From: Ixodes scapularis
Taxonomy: Eukaryota; Arthropoda; Arachnida; Ixodida; Ixodidae
Length of the DNA: 64,000 nt
Direction of reading: 5' to 3'
Assembly (NCBI RefSeq): GCF_016920785.2
Contig: NW_024609846.1
Coordinates: 115,161,473-115,225,472, forward strand
How positions within the stretch are numbered: the first letter of the stretch is position 1; each line of letters opens with the position of its first letter. Position numbers and translations under genes: made by a program. The notes below the pieces were generated by a model. The model ran no database searches and was not told the DNA's origin. It saw nothing but the letters and a program-made list of their open reading frames with translations. Of the stretch, positions 1 through 10,139 are shown piece after piece.

Positions 1-701
1 GCCGCTGTAGGGCGCGCACATTCAATCGGTTGAGGCGTTTTCAAAGCTGGAGGATATAGTGGTGCCTCGATTATCTGACTTTCAGGAGACTGCGCGACAA
101 CATTGGATAATCCAAGAAACAACAGTTACGGGACAAAGACATGCAGAACTTCCAAAAGCCTTTAAGCTGATAATCTGCTGGAATCTGAAGAAGCTAGAAC
201 CCTTATGCAACTATGAATGTAACCTAGAAATTGTATAATAGAGGTGCCAATCAATCTTTATTATCACATTGGAACTTCAAAAGAAATCAGTGAGTTTCTG
301 CTGACTCGTCCAGTCGTGCATAAACCGGGGACGCATAATTGGGGTTTTACTGTATCCACTGTGGGACACATTTCATTCTCGATCGCATAATGTGTAGAAG
401 TGTCTTAAAAATATCTGGGCGTTGCCTTTAAGGACTAGCATTTTCAAAATAAAAAAAAAACAATCAGGAAACTGCTTTAATAAACGACGCAGATCAAGCC
501 TGGAATGTGCTCAACAGCGGATGTTTTCTTCAGCTTCGATAATACTTCCCCAGTCGACTGTTGCATGCTGCAAGATTGCCAATTCAGAACTTCCGGAGGC
601 TGCAATCACAGAGTGGAGAAGCGTAATTATAGTTGGAGGCACCTACTACAGTCCATGTGCATGTTCTCTTAAAGGGACACTTGCATGGCTGTTAGGGATA
701 T
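1..701. other. no supported gene
   Basis: AT-rich sequence with short ORFs only. I see no splice-flanked exon, RNA gene or clear element boundary. A TTAA-containing motif near 428 and another near 671 resemble MITE ends, but their orientation is not that of a matched terminal inverted pair. Confidence 0.4.
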
Positions 702-1421
702 AGCTAATAGTAATCAATAATATTGATTACTATTAGCCTTGGCACACTCGCAACTGTTGTTTATTTGGAAAGACAATTTACTATATAGGCCCCTTCGGCC
801 AGCCTAGTCATCATCACTTCGCGCGAAGCATTTTTGTTTAATAGTGCGATTGATGCCTCACTTACACACTCTTTTCCTTTTTCCTAAATATCATATTCCT
901 CATGCAGTTCTCTGCTTGTTTTGTCATTGTATCTGGCAAGAATCTTAACATCGTGCAACACCAAGGAACAGGGGCATCTGGATTGGATTTGGGGCTAACC
1001 CCTTTGTATCGGGGGATCTCAGCAGCGCTGGATCTAGCCTGGCTAGTAGCTACATTAGCCAAAAACGTAGTTGTGTTCTTTTGCTCTCCTCCACCAACAC
1101 TCCAGTCTCCTCTTTGTCACCTCCACTGGCTGCGAGCTATCGGCGTCGTACTGTTCGTCAACGCCCCGGAAACCCAGCGCCACCGCTACTGCAGTGAATG
1201 GCGAGGTGGCCAGACAGGCTAGCTCACGTGGCAGCCACGTGCTCATGGGCACATTCATTCATGCATCCACAAATTTATTCTTGTGTTTTATGCTGCAAGG
1301 CTCAGACGGCTGCTCTATGCTGTTGATTCTGTGGCAGAGCCGAGCCATCTTATTGGATGCCAAGGACACCACAGGAATGCGGTGGCGCTGACCGACTTCC
1401 CTTAATTGTGTGAAACTGAGG

Positions 1422-1636
1422 GTATGGTATCACAGCTGGTCTTACATTGGACCTCTCACGAGTGGGTTTGTTTATCCAGAAGCAAGCTACCTGCAGATGT
1501 GTATAATTCAGGTCGCCAAAGCTTGTTAAATAAAGTTGAGGCATAAACAAACCTGCTCGTGAGAGGCCCAATATGACGCACGAGGACACAGCGCACCCGT
1601 AACAAGCCCAATATGAGACCAGATGTGGTACCATAC
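1422..1636. mobile_element. nested hairpin MITE
   Basis: Inverted ends GTATGGTATCACAGCTGGTC and, in reverse complement, GTATGGTACCACATCTGGTC flank inner complementary blocks (about 1452-1475 with 1541-1564). The hairpin interrupts the left arm of the surrounding inverted-repeat element: the right arm lacks it at the equivalent point. No function beyond being a mobile element is implied. Confidence 0.6.
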
Positions 1637-2050
1637 TTACACTCATACCTGCCAACTCTTCCGAATTTTTCGTAAAATGTACAAATTGGGACTAATTTTA
1701 CGATTTTACAAATCTTGCTTCAAATCTTACAAAAAAAAAAATTTTTTTTTTGTTGTTGTTTTTGTAAGTCCGTTGTTGGTGGTATCTTGCATTGCCACAA
1801 GAGGGCGATAGGTGCCGTCCACAGCAGCGTCGTGGTTTTTACTATCCGTCTATCCGGTGGCCACGAATCGAAAACCACTCAAAGCCTTTGTTCGTGTGTT
1901 CGGCGGTGCACAGGTGCAAGTTGGTTCGGCGTGTTCAGACGTCGTTGGGACCTCGTCGTTTCGGCCAGTTTCGAGGCAAAAAGTATGACATCTGTGTTTG
2001 TTGCACGTGTAACTTTAGCATTCTCCTGGTCACTGTGGCTTCGCGGCGCA

Positions 2051-2232
2051 ATGCCGAACTCGAAACCTCAAAAGAGGTACTTTCAGGTGTTCCTGAAGTC
2101 CTACACGTCGAAATTTCCGTGCTTCATGCCGCCCAAAAAGCAAGAGAAGTTTGGATTGTGTAGCACGTACACGTGTGATGTAAGCATTTCGCACGCTGGC
2201 CAGGCTGACATTAAGCTGCACATCGCTTCGCG

Positions 2233-2280
<48 letters not shown>

Positions 2281-2407
2281 CCGCAGCCGCGCGAGTTTTA
2301 CGAATTTGAAAGTCCACAGGTTGGCAGGTATGTACACTCAGTGTCACACAATTCAAGGAAGTCGGTCAGCGGTACCGCACTACTGTGATGTCTTCGGCAC
2401 ACAATAG
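2051..2407 (+). pseudogene. zinc-finger (BED/TTF-like) N-terminal fragment
   Basis: An ATG at 2051 opens about 61 codons starting MPNSKPQKRYFQVFLKSYTS. This lysine- and aromatic-rich start is followed by a Cys-x4-Cys pair and a His-containing segment ending GQADIKLH. That layout resembles the small zinc-binding domain at the N-terminus of hAT-derived and other BED/TTF-type proteins. After residue about 61 the frame enters a 43-bp poly-C run (poly-proline) and then the right inverted arm, so the rest is not meaningful protein. I read it as a broken transposon gene; family assignment is by motif only. Confidence 0.45.
2236..2278. repeat. poly-C run (43 bp)
   Basis: An uninterrupted run of C at the junction between the zinc-finger fragment and the right inverted arm. 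Homopolymer length is unreliable in most sequencing data. Confidence 0.9.
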
Positions 2408-2996
2408 GATGGCTTGGCTCTGCCACAGAATCAACAGGCCCAAGCCCCGCCGTCTTAGCCTTGCAGCATAAAGCACAAGGATAAAATTGCTGGGTGTGTT
2501 TTGGGCGTTGTGTATCAGGTACCAATATTCTGAGGGGCAGTGTATATGGGCCAGATGTGTGAATGACCCTGCCCGTGAGCATGTGGCTGCCACGCGAGCC
2601 AGCCTGTCTGGCCACCTCGCCATTCACTGCAGCAGATGCCTCTGTTCCCCGGTATTGCATTATGTTAAGATTCTCGCAAATACAATGACAGAACAAGGAG
2701 AGAACTGCATGAAGCATATGAAATTTGGGAAAAGGGAAAAAAGCGTGTGAGTGAGACATCAATCGCCCTATTAAACAAAAATGCTTTGCGCCAATGTGAT
2801 GGTGACTAGCCTGACCAGTGGACTTTATATAGTAAATGTTCAAACTAGCCTTATTACCCTCTTTACTATTAGCTAGCTCTCTTCATCAAACACTTCCTTA
2901 CCACCAGCATGTCACGGCCATTCGTGCACATGCGCTCATCTAAAAGGCATTCTTATGGATGTAATGACCGTATTTGGTTCTATTTTTATGTTTCAG

Positions 2997-3180
2997 ATAA
3001 CCTTTGGAGACATTGCGCTTCCTGAAGCGCAGTTGAAGCATGTCGACACGAAGGAGCCATCCATTTACGTTCAGGAACTCGCGGTCATGGTATTTGGAAC
3101 TGAGGCCCTGACAAACTGCTGCCTTACGGGGTCGGCAATGAAGGGAAAGCTTCCTAAAAAGGAAGTTAAGGACTTGATAG
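2997..3180 (+). CDS. BEN-domain protein, internal exon
   Basis: BEN domains are small alpha-helical modules that bind DNA or mediate protein contacts in chromatin and transcription factors. The exon follows a TTTTTATGTTTCAG acceptor and ends at an ATAG|GTGAGT donor. It reads as 61 codons plus one base: ITFGDIALPEAQLKHV, then EPSIYVQELAVMVFG, then LTGSAMKGKLPKKEVKDLI. The ‘LPxxxL’ start, the ‘ELxxxxFGxExL’ core and the ‘LTG’ turn match the BEN pattern. The next exon at 5280 completes the split codon in frame. Upstream exons are not seen here and probably lie before position 1 or were missed. Assignment is by motif recall, without a search. Confidence 0.72.
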
Positions 3181-5279
3181 GTGAGTAAATTGCCGTAAAG
3201 AGGAAATGGCAAGGCACTATTGTAATCAAATTTAACAGGAACAAATACTAAGTCTACTCTTGACATATATTGGACTTAAATCTTGGACAAAAGCTCACCA
3301 CGTGAAAATTTCATGTTGGTCTTAACACGAGTGCAGACAACTTAGGTGCATGCGTGCGACACTAAAACACAACAATGAATTAAATCTGATAGGCACATGG
3401 TTTGTTGATTAGACTGGAAACAAGTTTATCGATTGGTTAGAAGGAAATGCAGTCCCGTACAGGCTGCCTCCAGCAGTCTTGGTAGGTCTCGGTGTACCTG
3501 GAGCCCCTTGCAAATATTTTCCAGACGGTTGTGGCATACCTTGAGTCAACCCAGATTGATCTTATCAGCTTCAGCTCCACTCATTTTGGTGACCTAAATT
3601 TTTGTCCCAAATCGTTGCTTCTGTGCCTGTTATGGCTTACCTGTCGACACCGTTGCATGAGATGGGGTACCACTTCTTCTAAAAATAGTGCAATGTCCAT
3701 TGCGTCCGCACTTTGGCCCAGCTCGTGATTCACCGGGTAGCAAAAAAAAAAGGGGGTGAGCTATTGTGTGGGTCTACGAAAAAAACTGGTGAGCTTCTGT
3801 CCGGTGAGCTTTTGTCTGGTCACCATTGGACTTGTGTCTCGGTACTCATGGATGGTTGTTTCCTTTTGGCTTATGTTGGGGGAGGTATTTGTCTTTTTGT
3901 GTCATTACGTCTTGCGCTACACCTCTGGTTTGCAATAATGTGCCCCAGTTCTAGCATACTTTAATTTTTGCCTAGATTATAATTCACTCTGATGTTCCTT
4001 CTGCTTAATTTTGATCGTCGATTTATATCAGCGATTAAACTTAACGAAACTTCAGTATTGTTTACTTTTGTGTACACTTTTCTGAAGATAGCTGACTGTT
4101 TACCCCAGCTTTAGGCTGCTGAATCTTTCAAAAACTGTCAGCTTGTTCAGTTGTTTTTAAAGTAATTGTTTGGTACAGTATGGCCTCAGTTGGTTTTATA
4201 TCAGTAAACCCTGAATTATAATATAAAATAGATGTCAGAATCAAAATTAAAAAATGTGGTCATGTGTGTGTTTAAAATTATTGTCTAGCTACGCTATTTC
4301 CGACTTTCTAGCCAAATATCCTGAGGCACTGGTTGGCGAACAGGGTTCCTAGTACAGTATACTGAGGGTTCTTTCAGCACCTGAACTTCCTCAATCGTTC
4401 CTACACCATTGTCATACACTAAATTGCAACAGTGCCAAGAGTGGAAGGGGCTCCTCGGCTAACAATAACAATAGTAAATTTTTGTTCGCTGATGTCAGAA
4501 AGTTTGAGAGTCCCTGTCACAAAGAATGTTATGTTTGCAGGCTTTTAAAGGGGTTATGAAATAGTCTTCAGACTCCGGCCAAGTAAGTGTGGCAGTATCT
4601 CACCATCGCATGTGCAGTGAAGATCAGAAAAAATTTTTTCCAAGGTGCACTAGTTTTATTAAAAAAATTAAATGGACTTAAGCTTGGGGGGCCCCTCAAC
4701 CTTTAGAGTCCTTTCCAGGTCACGTGCGTGTGACATGAATTGGGGGGCCAAATAAGTGAATGACAACTTTTATAAAAACCTTAGCTTCAAATTGGGCAGA
4801 TACCTGCTTAACTCGCAAACTCTACCACTATTGGCGCCAAGCCAGTAGTTCCTGTGGCCACCATAAGCTGCATGATGAAAAATGAACCCTTTTTTCCTTT
4901 CTGATTATGCAGTGCACTCGCGACATTTTGAGGGATCACGGTGTGTTTTCTCGTACTTGTGATAAGGTAAAAGAAATAAAAGTAACAAGCTCCAGACTGT
5001 TTCCACAGTAAACTTGTTTCATGATCCCTTTAATGCATTGCAAATTGACGAAATGCCTTGTTTTACATTATTTCACAGCAGCAATATTTCACAGTTGCCA
5101 ATAAACATAGTCATTGGTCCCCGTGCTCAATATATTTAGATGAGGAACTTTTTGTTGTTGGTTTCTTTTTGTGAAATTTTCTAAAATTATGTGGACCTGA
5201 AGTATAATTTTAAGTAGTATTAAGTAAATATGGAGTCTTAAGGCAAGTTCCTTAATTGTCTATTGTCTTCTCTTTTCAG
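3181..5279 (+). other. intron of the BEN-domain gene
   Basis: A 2.1-kb intron bounded by GTGAGT at 3181 and a TCTTTTCAG acceptor ending at 5279. It holds a 547-bp Mutator-like MITE at 3278-3824. The rest is AT-rich with no other exon that I can support. Confidence 0.6.
3278..3824. mobile_element. Mutator-like MITE, short copy, in BEN intron
   Basis: Flanked by a perfect 9-bp direct repeat ATTGGACTT (3269-3277 and 3825-3833). The terminal inverted sequence contains GGACAAAAGCTCACC at the left end. The right end carries inverted, slightly diverged copies of it (GGTGAGCTTCTGTCC and GGTGAGCTTTTGTC). It is collinear with the longer element at 52220-53831 apart from a gap corresponding to roughly 52551-53530, so it looks like an internally deleted derivative. 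A 9-bp duplication suits the Mutator superfamily (9-11 bp); Merlin (8-9 bp) is the alternative. Confidence 0.75.
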
Positions 5280-5323
5280 CTTTTGTTACTGCCAATTCCC
5301 TGGAGAAACTCGGAAGTCCGTGA
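5280..5323 (+). CDS. BEN-domain protein, last coding exon
   Basis: The acceptor TCTTTTCAG ends at 5279. The split codon G|CT gives Ala, and the frame continues FVTANSLEKLGSP to a TGA at 5321-5323. This is a plausible helical end for the BEN domain begun in exon 2997-3180. The phase match between the two exons is strong support that they are spliced together. A short downstream alternative frame exists but needs a shift. The 3' UTR follows to about 5825. Confidence 0.65.
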
Positions 5324-5825
5324 AAGAATACCTGTAAAGGATGCTGCAATGCTTCCTACACTCAAAACAAAACCTCCAACACACAAAAGAAAACCGCAGA
5401 ATGAAAAAAAAAAAAAAAAATTAGCTTTCATTTTTATTCATTTTGCGCATTGGCTTTTTTTTTCTCTTAAATCTGATTAGCGATTAATTTAGATTTTATT
5501 TAACAAGTGCATTAACTTTTTTCATTCATTTTACTTCAGTCATGTAGGTGATGTTACTTCAGTCATGGTAGATGATAAATATTGTAGGTTTTATGTTAAC
5601 AGGTGCAATACTATTTTTGCTCGTTTTTCTTCAGCATGATAGTTTGTAATTATTTTTTTCTTCTAATAAGAGCTTGTTTGTAAAGCTTTAAGTGCATCTG
5701 TGATATTTGTAAGCCACTAAAAGTATTACGTTTTTTGTTCCATCGTAAGTGTTTGTTGTAGGCAACATGTGTTCATTCTATTGAAAAAAATATTTGTTTA
5801 ATAAAAAGTTCTTACTTTAATTTGT
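5324..5825 (+). other. 3' UTR with polyadenylation signal
   Basis: AT-rich sequence after the BEN-gene stop codon. It ends with AATAAA at 5800-5805, a canonical poly(A) signal. A cleavage site 10-25 bases later is inferred. Confidence 0.55.
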
Positions 5826-6061
5826 CATCACTTTGAACTCGTCTACATTAAAGCCTGTAACATAATGCATTTCAGTTTCGATAAGTGCAAACCACTGCAA
5901 TTGCTAAATCAATATAATTTTCTACTTTTCTTATCTGGAATTGGTCAGGAATAAATTGATGAAATGCTTCAAAAGTTCTATTAAGTGTACCCCCGATTAT
6001 ATTTGAAAGCCTGCTTCCAAGTTTAATCCGGGGTACAATTTATAGTACTAAAGGCCTGCAT

Positions 6062-6320
6062 AAAAGCATACTAAAATTCTGCTCAGAAGTGTACTAGAAG
6101 AAGTATCCTAAAAGGATGGCGAAATGTTACTTCTGAAGTGCGTAAGAAGTGTACTAAAATGCCTCTTACAGGCATGCTTAGAAGTATCCTAAAAGTATAG
6201 CGAAATGTTACTTTTGAAGTGCGTAAGAAGTATACTAAAATGCCTCTTACAGGTATGCTTAGAAGTATACTAAAAGTATGGCGAAATGCTACTTTGAAGT
6301 GCGTCAGAAGTATACTAAAA
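6062..6320. repeat. 81-bp minisatellite
   Basis: Two complete 81-bp units (6100-6180 and 6181-6261) are followed by a partial third (6262-6320) and preceded by a degenerate partial unit. Each unit contains GAAGTATCCTAAAA-type and GAAGTGCGTAAGAAG blocks, which are themselves related, so the unit probably arose from a shorter repeat. The block abuts the HARBI1-like exon. Confidence 0.85.
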
Positions 6321-6477
6321 ACCGGCCAATTTAGAGCATCAAGCATACTTCTGGAAGTGCAAATAAAGTATACTCTAAGAGCCCCGGTTTTTCGCTAAGG
6401 GAAGCGGAAGTTCCTGCGAAACTATAAAGAAAAAAGACAACATTACAGCTTGAAAACTCTCGTACTTTTGTTTTTAC

Positions 6478-6687
6478 CGCTTTGTCCGAGTAGGTTCGCA
6501 CTATAGAAACATAGGCCTTGACCTTGGGCATCGTACAAGGTTCGTCAAACAACTCGGCAAACTTCGCTTCGTAAACACGGCCCTCGTCGTCGTCGTCTGA
6601 GCTCCTGGTGTTGTCGCTGTCTGCTAGCTTCGCCAGCAGCACCGACGGTGCCACCACTAACATTAAACGTCTTCGTTTCAACGACAT
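6478..6687 (-). pseudogene. HARBI1-like N-terminal exon, isolated
   Basis: An ATG at 6687 starts a 70-codon reading frame: MSLKRRRLMLVVAPSVLLAK, an acidic Ser/Asp stretch, then YEAKFAELFDEP and VKAYVSIVRTYSDKA. It ends exactly at a G|GTAAAAAC donor. I recall this N-terminal pattern from HARBI1-like (PIF/Harbinger-derived nuclease) proteins in ticks. The DDE catalytic part is not present to the left, where a minisatellite and then the BEN 3' UTR lie. The frame stays open to 6331 if unspliced, but that tail shows no domain. It could be the true first exon of a gene with distant exons, or a stranded fragment. Confidence 0.45.
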
Positions 6688-6689
6688 TT

Positions 6690-7865
6690 CACCTCAAATC
6701 GGGGAGTACAACACAACGGTGACGGCGTCGAGACTGACGGCTGTTTTTCGCAGACCTTTTTCTGCGGAGTAGCTGCGTTCTCGCCGTCCGCTTCTGACAC
6801 AAAAGCAAAATGGCGGAATGGCTGGAGTCACGTGACCAATCGGCAGCCAGATCTCTCGCGCGCTCCCACTTCCAGCGCCTCAAACCGCTCCGATTCGGAG
6901 GACGGCGAGATTCGGAGCTTCGAGAGCGCTCCGAAAGAACCCGACGAATATACTTGGAGCGTCTGGCATCGACCAGCCGAATGCACACCGGCTTTTCAGA
7001 GCGCTCCAAGAGGCTGAAAAGCGACCAGCCGAATATACCATAAGACGTACGCGTTCCAAACGCCAAAAGTATTGCTTTTTCCTCCGACAATCGAATCTCG
7101 TAAGAACTACTTCGCGCCGGGTATGAATAATGCGCAAAGCTTGCTTTTTGCTTGGGGTGAAAATAGGTACAGGTGCCTTAATTGTTGTTACAAAAAGAAA
7201 AAAAGGTAAAGACATTTAAATTTGACGCGCCGTTTAACTCCTCACCATTTCCCATTTTGCGGACGGGAAATGGGCCAGAGCTAGGGGGGCAGAGTACAGG
7301 TTGTGGTAGGGTGTATTTTTGTTTGCAAACTGAGTTCGTACACGAAGGCCGATACAGAGTGCGTGTATATTTTTTAATGAAAAATGATTTGATCGACTTT
7401 GTCTGTTCGTTACAAAAAAAGGCCCCACCACGGCCATGGAAGATGACGCCCTTCGCGCGTTTTTGAAACGCGATTGTGTGGCGTTCACGCTCGCTAGAAA
7501 TATTTGCTAAAGAGCATCTTGTAGGTAATGTATGACTCGTGCGATTTTTTTTTTTTTAGTTGAGCAAAAATCTAATTAAATAAGCGCCGTAAAAAAAAAA
7601 AAAAAAAAGAAAATGACGGCCGTGCGTGTTTGAGGTCTGAATCTATTATCTCGGACACTTCATTTGAAGATTCCCCGTTTGGAATTTTTTTCATTACACA
7701 AGAAAAATGACAGACAGAAAATGAAGATGATGAACCGTACGCAGTCAACACAAATCTTAGTGGTGTTCGTGGATATTAAAACATCGCAATGCTTGTCAGC
7801 CATCTAAGAGGCGACATATTTCTAAACCGCAAATGAGCAATTTAGCCAGGGCCCGTACGACGTTG
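6690..7865. other. no supported gene
   Basis: GC-richer sequence upstream of the HARBI1-like ATG (possible promoter region on the - strand), then AT-rich DNA. GACCAGCCGAAT occurs twice (about 6970 and 7022) and GAGCGCTCC twice or more, so part of it is a short degenerate repeat. No coding exon is supported. Confidence 0.4.
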
Positions 7866-8226
7866 TACTCTGTTTCACCTTGAAGGCTGGTTCAGACTGT
7901 TTTGCGACCGACTACGACCAAGTCTGACGGAAGAAGTATTTAAGCCCCTGTTACGACCACGCCGCGCAGCAGCAGTGGCGGCCGTAAGCGGCTTGAAATT
8001 TCGATGCCATAGTAACCCGTAAAAGAGATTAACGACGCAAGCCGTTGCAGGCGCACACGGTCGGACTCATGCATGTGATTGAACGAACCAGCGCATCCGA
8101 TCCTGCGCCGACAGTGTCACGTGACCTTCCGGTCCGGCGCGGCGTCGCGCAATGCGAGATGTCCCATGACGCTCTCGACTTCTAGCGTAGGCTGCGGTCA
8201 ATCGTTAGGTGAAACGGAGTATAGCC
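7866..8226. mobile_element. MITE with GTTTCACC ends
   Basis: The left end reads GTACTCTGTTTCACCTT and the right end reads GGTGAAACGGAGTATAG. These are inverted and match the tips of the palindromic MITEs at 16820-16993 and 42175-42679. The interior differs from those copies, so this is a related, longer or diverged family member. Confidence 0.5.
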
Positions 8227-8867
8227 TTAGGTCTTTATGTGTACCACGCAGTAGTGGTTACACGAACGCCCGCCGATGATGGCTCTCCGTACAGCGTGGT
8301 GCCAGTTAGCAGTCATGCTGCACTGGCCATAATGGCAATATACTGCGGAAAGGCATGTTGACCCTCTGGATGATTGTCAAACATTATGCTGTCCAAATCC
8401 AATGCCAAAACTGTTTTGCTTGTTCAGCTCATGCTGCGTTATACGCGCCTCGTAATTAAGTCACCGACTAACTGTTTGTTGGTTTCTAAATTAAAGAAAC
8501 AACCTGCGTCCCCGCGACCGTACAGCAGGCGCAACTCTCTAGAAATTTCTCCGATAATCAAGCATTTCCGACGAAGAAATAGCGTTGGTTACTAGCCAAT
8601 TGAAATGGAAAACGCACCAACGCCGCGACACAGCCAGCCATTCAGGATCCCAAAACCTCCCATCCCCGAGGCCACTGCATCATCTTCTGCCACCTCCCCC
8701 TTTTTTGTTGCTTTGTTATTAGACGCGGGATCCCACCCCGCTGCAGTGCAGTGACCGTCACACCCCTCCTTGCCACCAGAAAGCTGTCATTCATCGTAGT
8801 TTTGCTTCTCTTTCTTTCCTGCTTTTCTTTAAAACCCTTCCTTCCCTTTTCTGGTGATCGGGCAAAG

Positions 8868-9117
8868 AGTCAAGAGGTCCAACGAGTCAAAAGGTCTAAT
8901 AATGGATCTTTTAACTCGTCGGATCTTTTGACTCGTCAGACACGAGTCAAAAGATCCAATGTAGGTCAGGAGGTCCAACGAGTCAAGAGGTCCAACGAGT
9001 CGAAAGATCCACGGCGAGTCAAGAGGTCCAACGAGTCAAACGGTCCAACGAGTCACAAGGTCCAATAATGGATCTTTTGACTCGTTGGATCTTTTGACTC
9101 GTTGGACCGCTTGACTC
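8868..9117. repeat. 17-bp tandem repeat in alternating orientations
   Basis: Repeats of GAGTCAAGAGGTCCAAC occur in blocks that switch to the reverse complement (GATCTTTTGACTCGTTG) and back. The array can fold into several long hairpins. The short + strand reading frame across it is only the repeat translated (VKRSNES-like) and is not a gene. Confidence 0.85.
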
Positions 9118-9136
9118 GGAATCGGTTTCTCAGGAA

Positions 9137-9545
9137 GCAATTTTACTCGCCGGTAAATATTTATACAGATATGCACGTTGAGCGGAGATGTAGTCGGGTA
9201 ACCTTCGTTATTACAAAGCAGTTTTAAGCTTTTATCACAAAAACGATTTTTGCTTCGGTCTAAAAATTACTCTCGACGTAAACGTTTCTCACAAAGCAAA
9301 TGTAAAAAACTTAGTCATCAAAAAAAAAAAAAATTCAGCGTTGATCAGACAGCAGTTTTGCTTCCGGGTAAAAATTTATCGCGATACGAACGTTTATCAC
9401 GAAGCAAGTGGGATAACCTTCGTTATCACAAATCAATTGTGATAAATTGTGTTATCACAAAGCAGCTTTGCTTATAGGTAAACATTTATTCTGATTTGAA
9501 TGTTAATTACAAATCAATTATAACTTTTCTTACCACAAAGCAATC
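9137..9545. repeat. degenerate ~108-bp tandem repeat
   Basis: Four diverged units begin near 9140, 9247, 9355 and 9466. Each carries TTTTGCTTCCGGGTAAAAAT-like, CGAACGTTTATCAC-like and CACAAAGCA-like blocks in the same order. Spacing is 107-111 bp. It adjoins the 17-bp array. Confidence 0.7.
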
Positions 9546-9631
9546 TTGAACGTTTGTCACGCTTTCATGCTCTGCGTAAAACTTTGTTGTATTCATTAAC
9601 ATTTTACAATAATATGACGAGCGAAAATGGA

Positions 9632-10139
9632 AAGGGGGGGGGGGGGGGTGTTGGTAAAGACAGGACAGAACGCAGAAAATGGCAAGCGTTGACACCGGTA
9701 GTTCCGAGAGAAAGAACGAGAAAGAGAGCGACAGAGAAGCGGGGAAATTTGAAAGCAGACGATAGATTGGGCGTGTATTCACCGCGACAAGTTGTTCGAT
9801 TGCATGTCAGCTTTCTTTTTTCTTTTCTTTTTTGTACAATGCCGGTGTTTTCTTGCAAACAAAAAAAAGAAGAAAAAAAGAAAGAAAAGCTAGCATACAG
9901 GTACAGGCCATGCGAGCAATGTTTTGCTGCTTCCGTGCGCATATATTAAAGTGTCGTGAGCCATATGGGCCCATCAGGACCCCCGATGTCCGCGTCCATG
10001 GCTCTCCAAGGCTTCTTCTGAAGAGGCTAAATGCGCGGGAAGATGGTGGTCCTTTACCTCTAGATTTATTGTATGAACCCTATCGTTCACACAGACAGGT
10101 TTCACGTCGCAAGTCTAAGTGTGAAGGACGAAGGAACAG
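9632..10139. other. no supported gene
   Basis: Contains a poly-G run near 9637-9648 and purine/pyrimidine-rich stretches. ORFs here are low-complexity. It ends at the left boundary of the next DNA element. Confidence 0.4.

Larger units (their letters stand above)
702..2872. mobile_element. composite element with long inverted arms
   Basis: The left arm (about 702-1415) and right arm (about 2343-2872) are diverged inverted copies. The outer tips share an AGCTAATAGTAA-type start. Both arms carry a block reading TTTTTGTTTAATAG and a block reading AATGGCGAGGTGGCCAGACA in opposite orientations. The left arm is longer because of extra internal sequence and a nested hairpin at 1422-1636. The centre holds a zinc-finger fragment. 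The superfamily is not clear; the tips are near TA dinucleotides, but no convincing target duplication was found. Confidence 0.55.

Noticed and set aside
424..690. TTAA MITE at 428-675
   Set aside because: The two candidate tips are not in mutually inverted orientation.
8868..9117. CRISPR array
   Set aside because: The 17-bp units are directly adjacent without unique spacers, change orientation, and the genome is eukaryotic.
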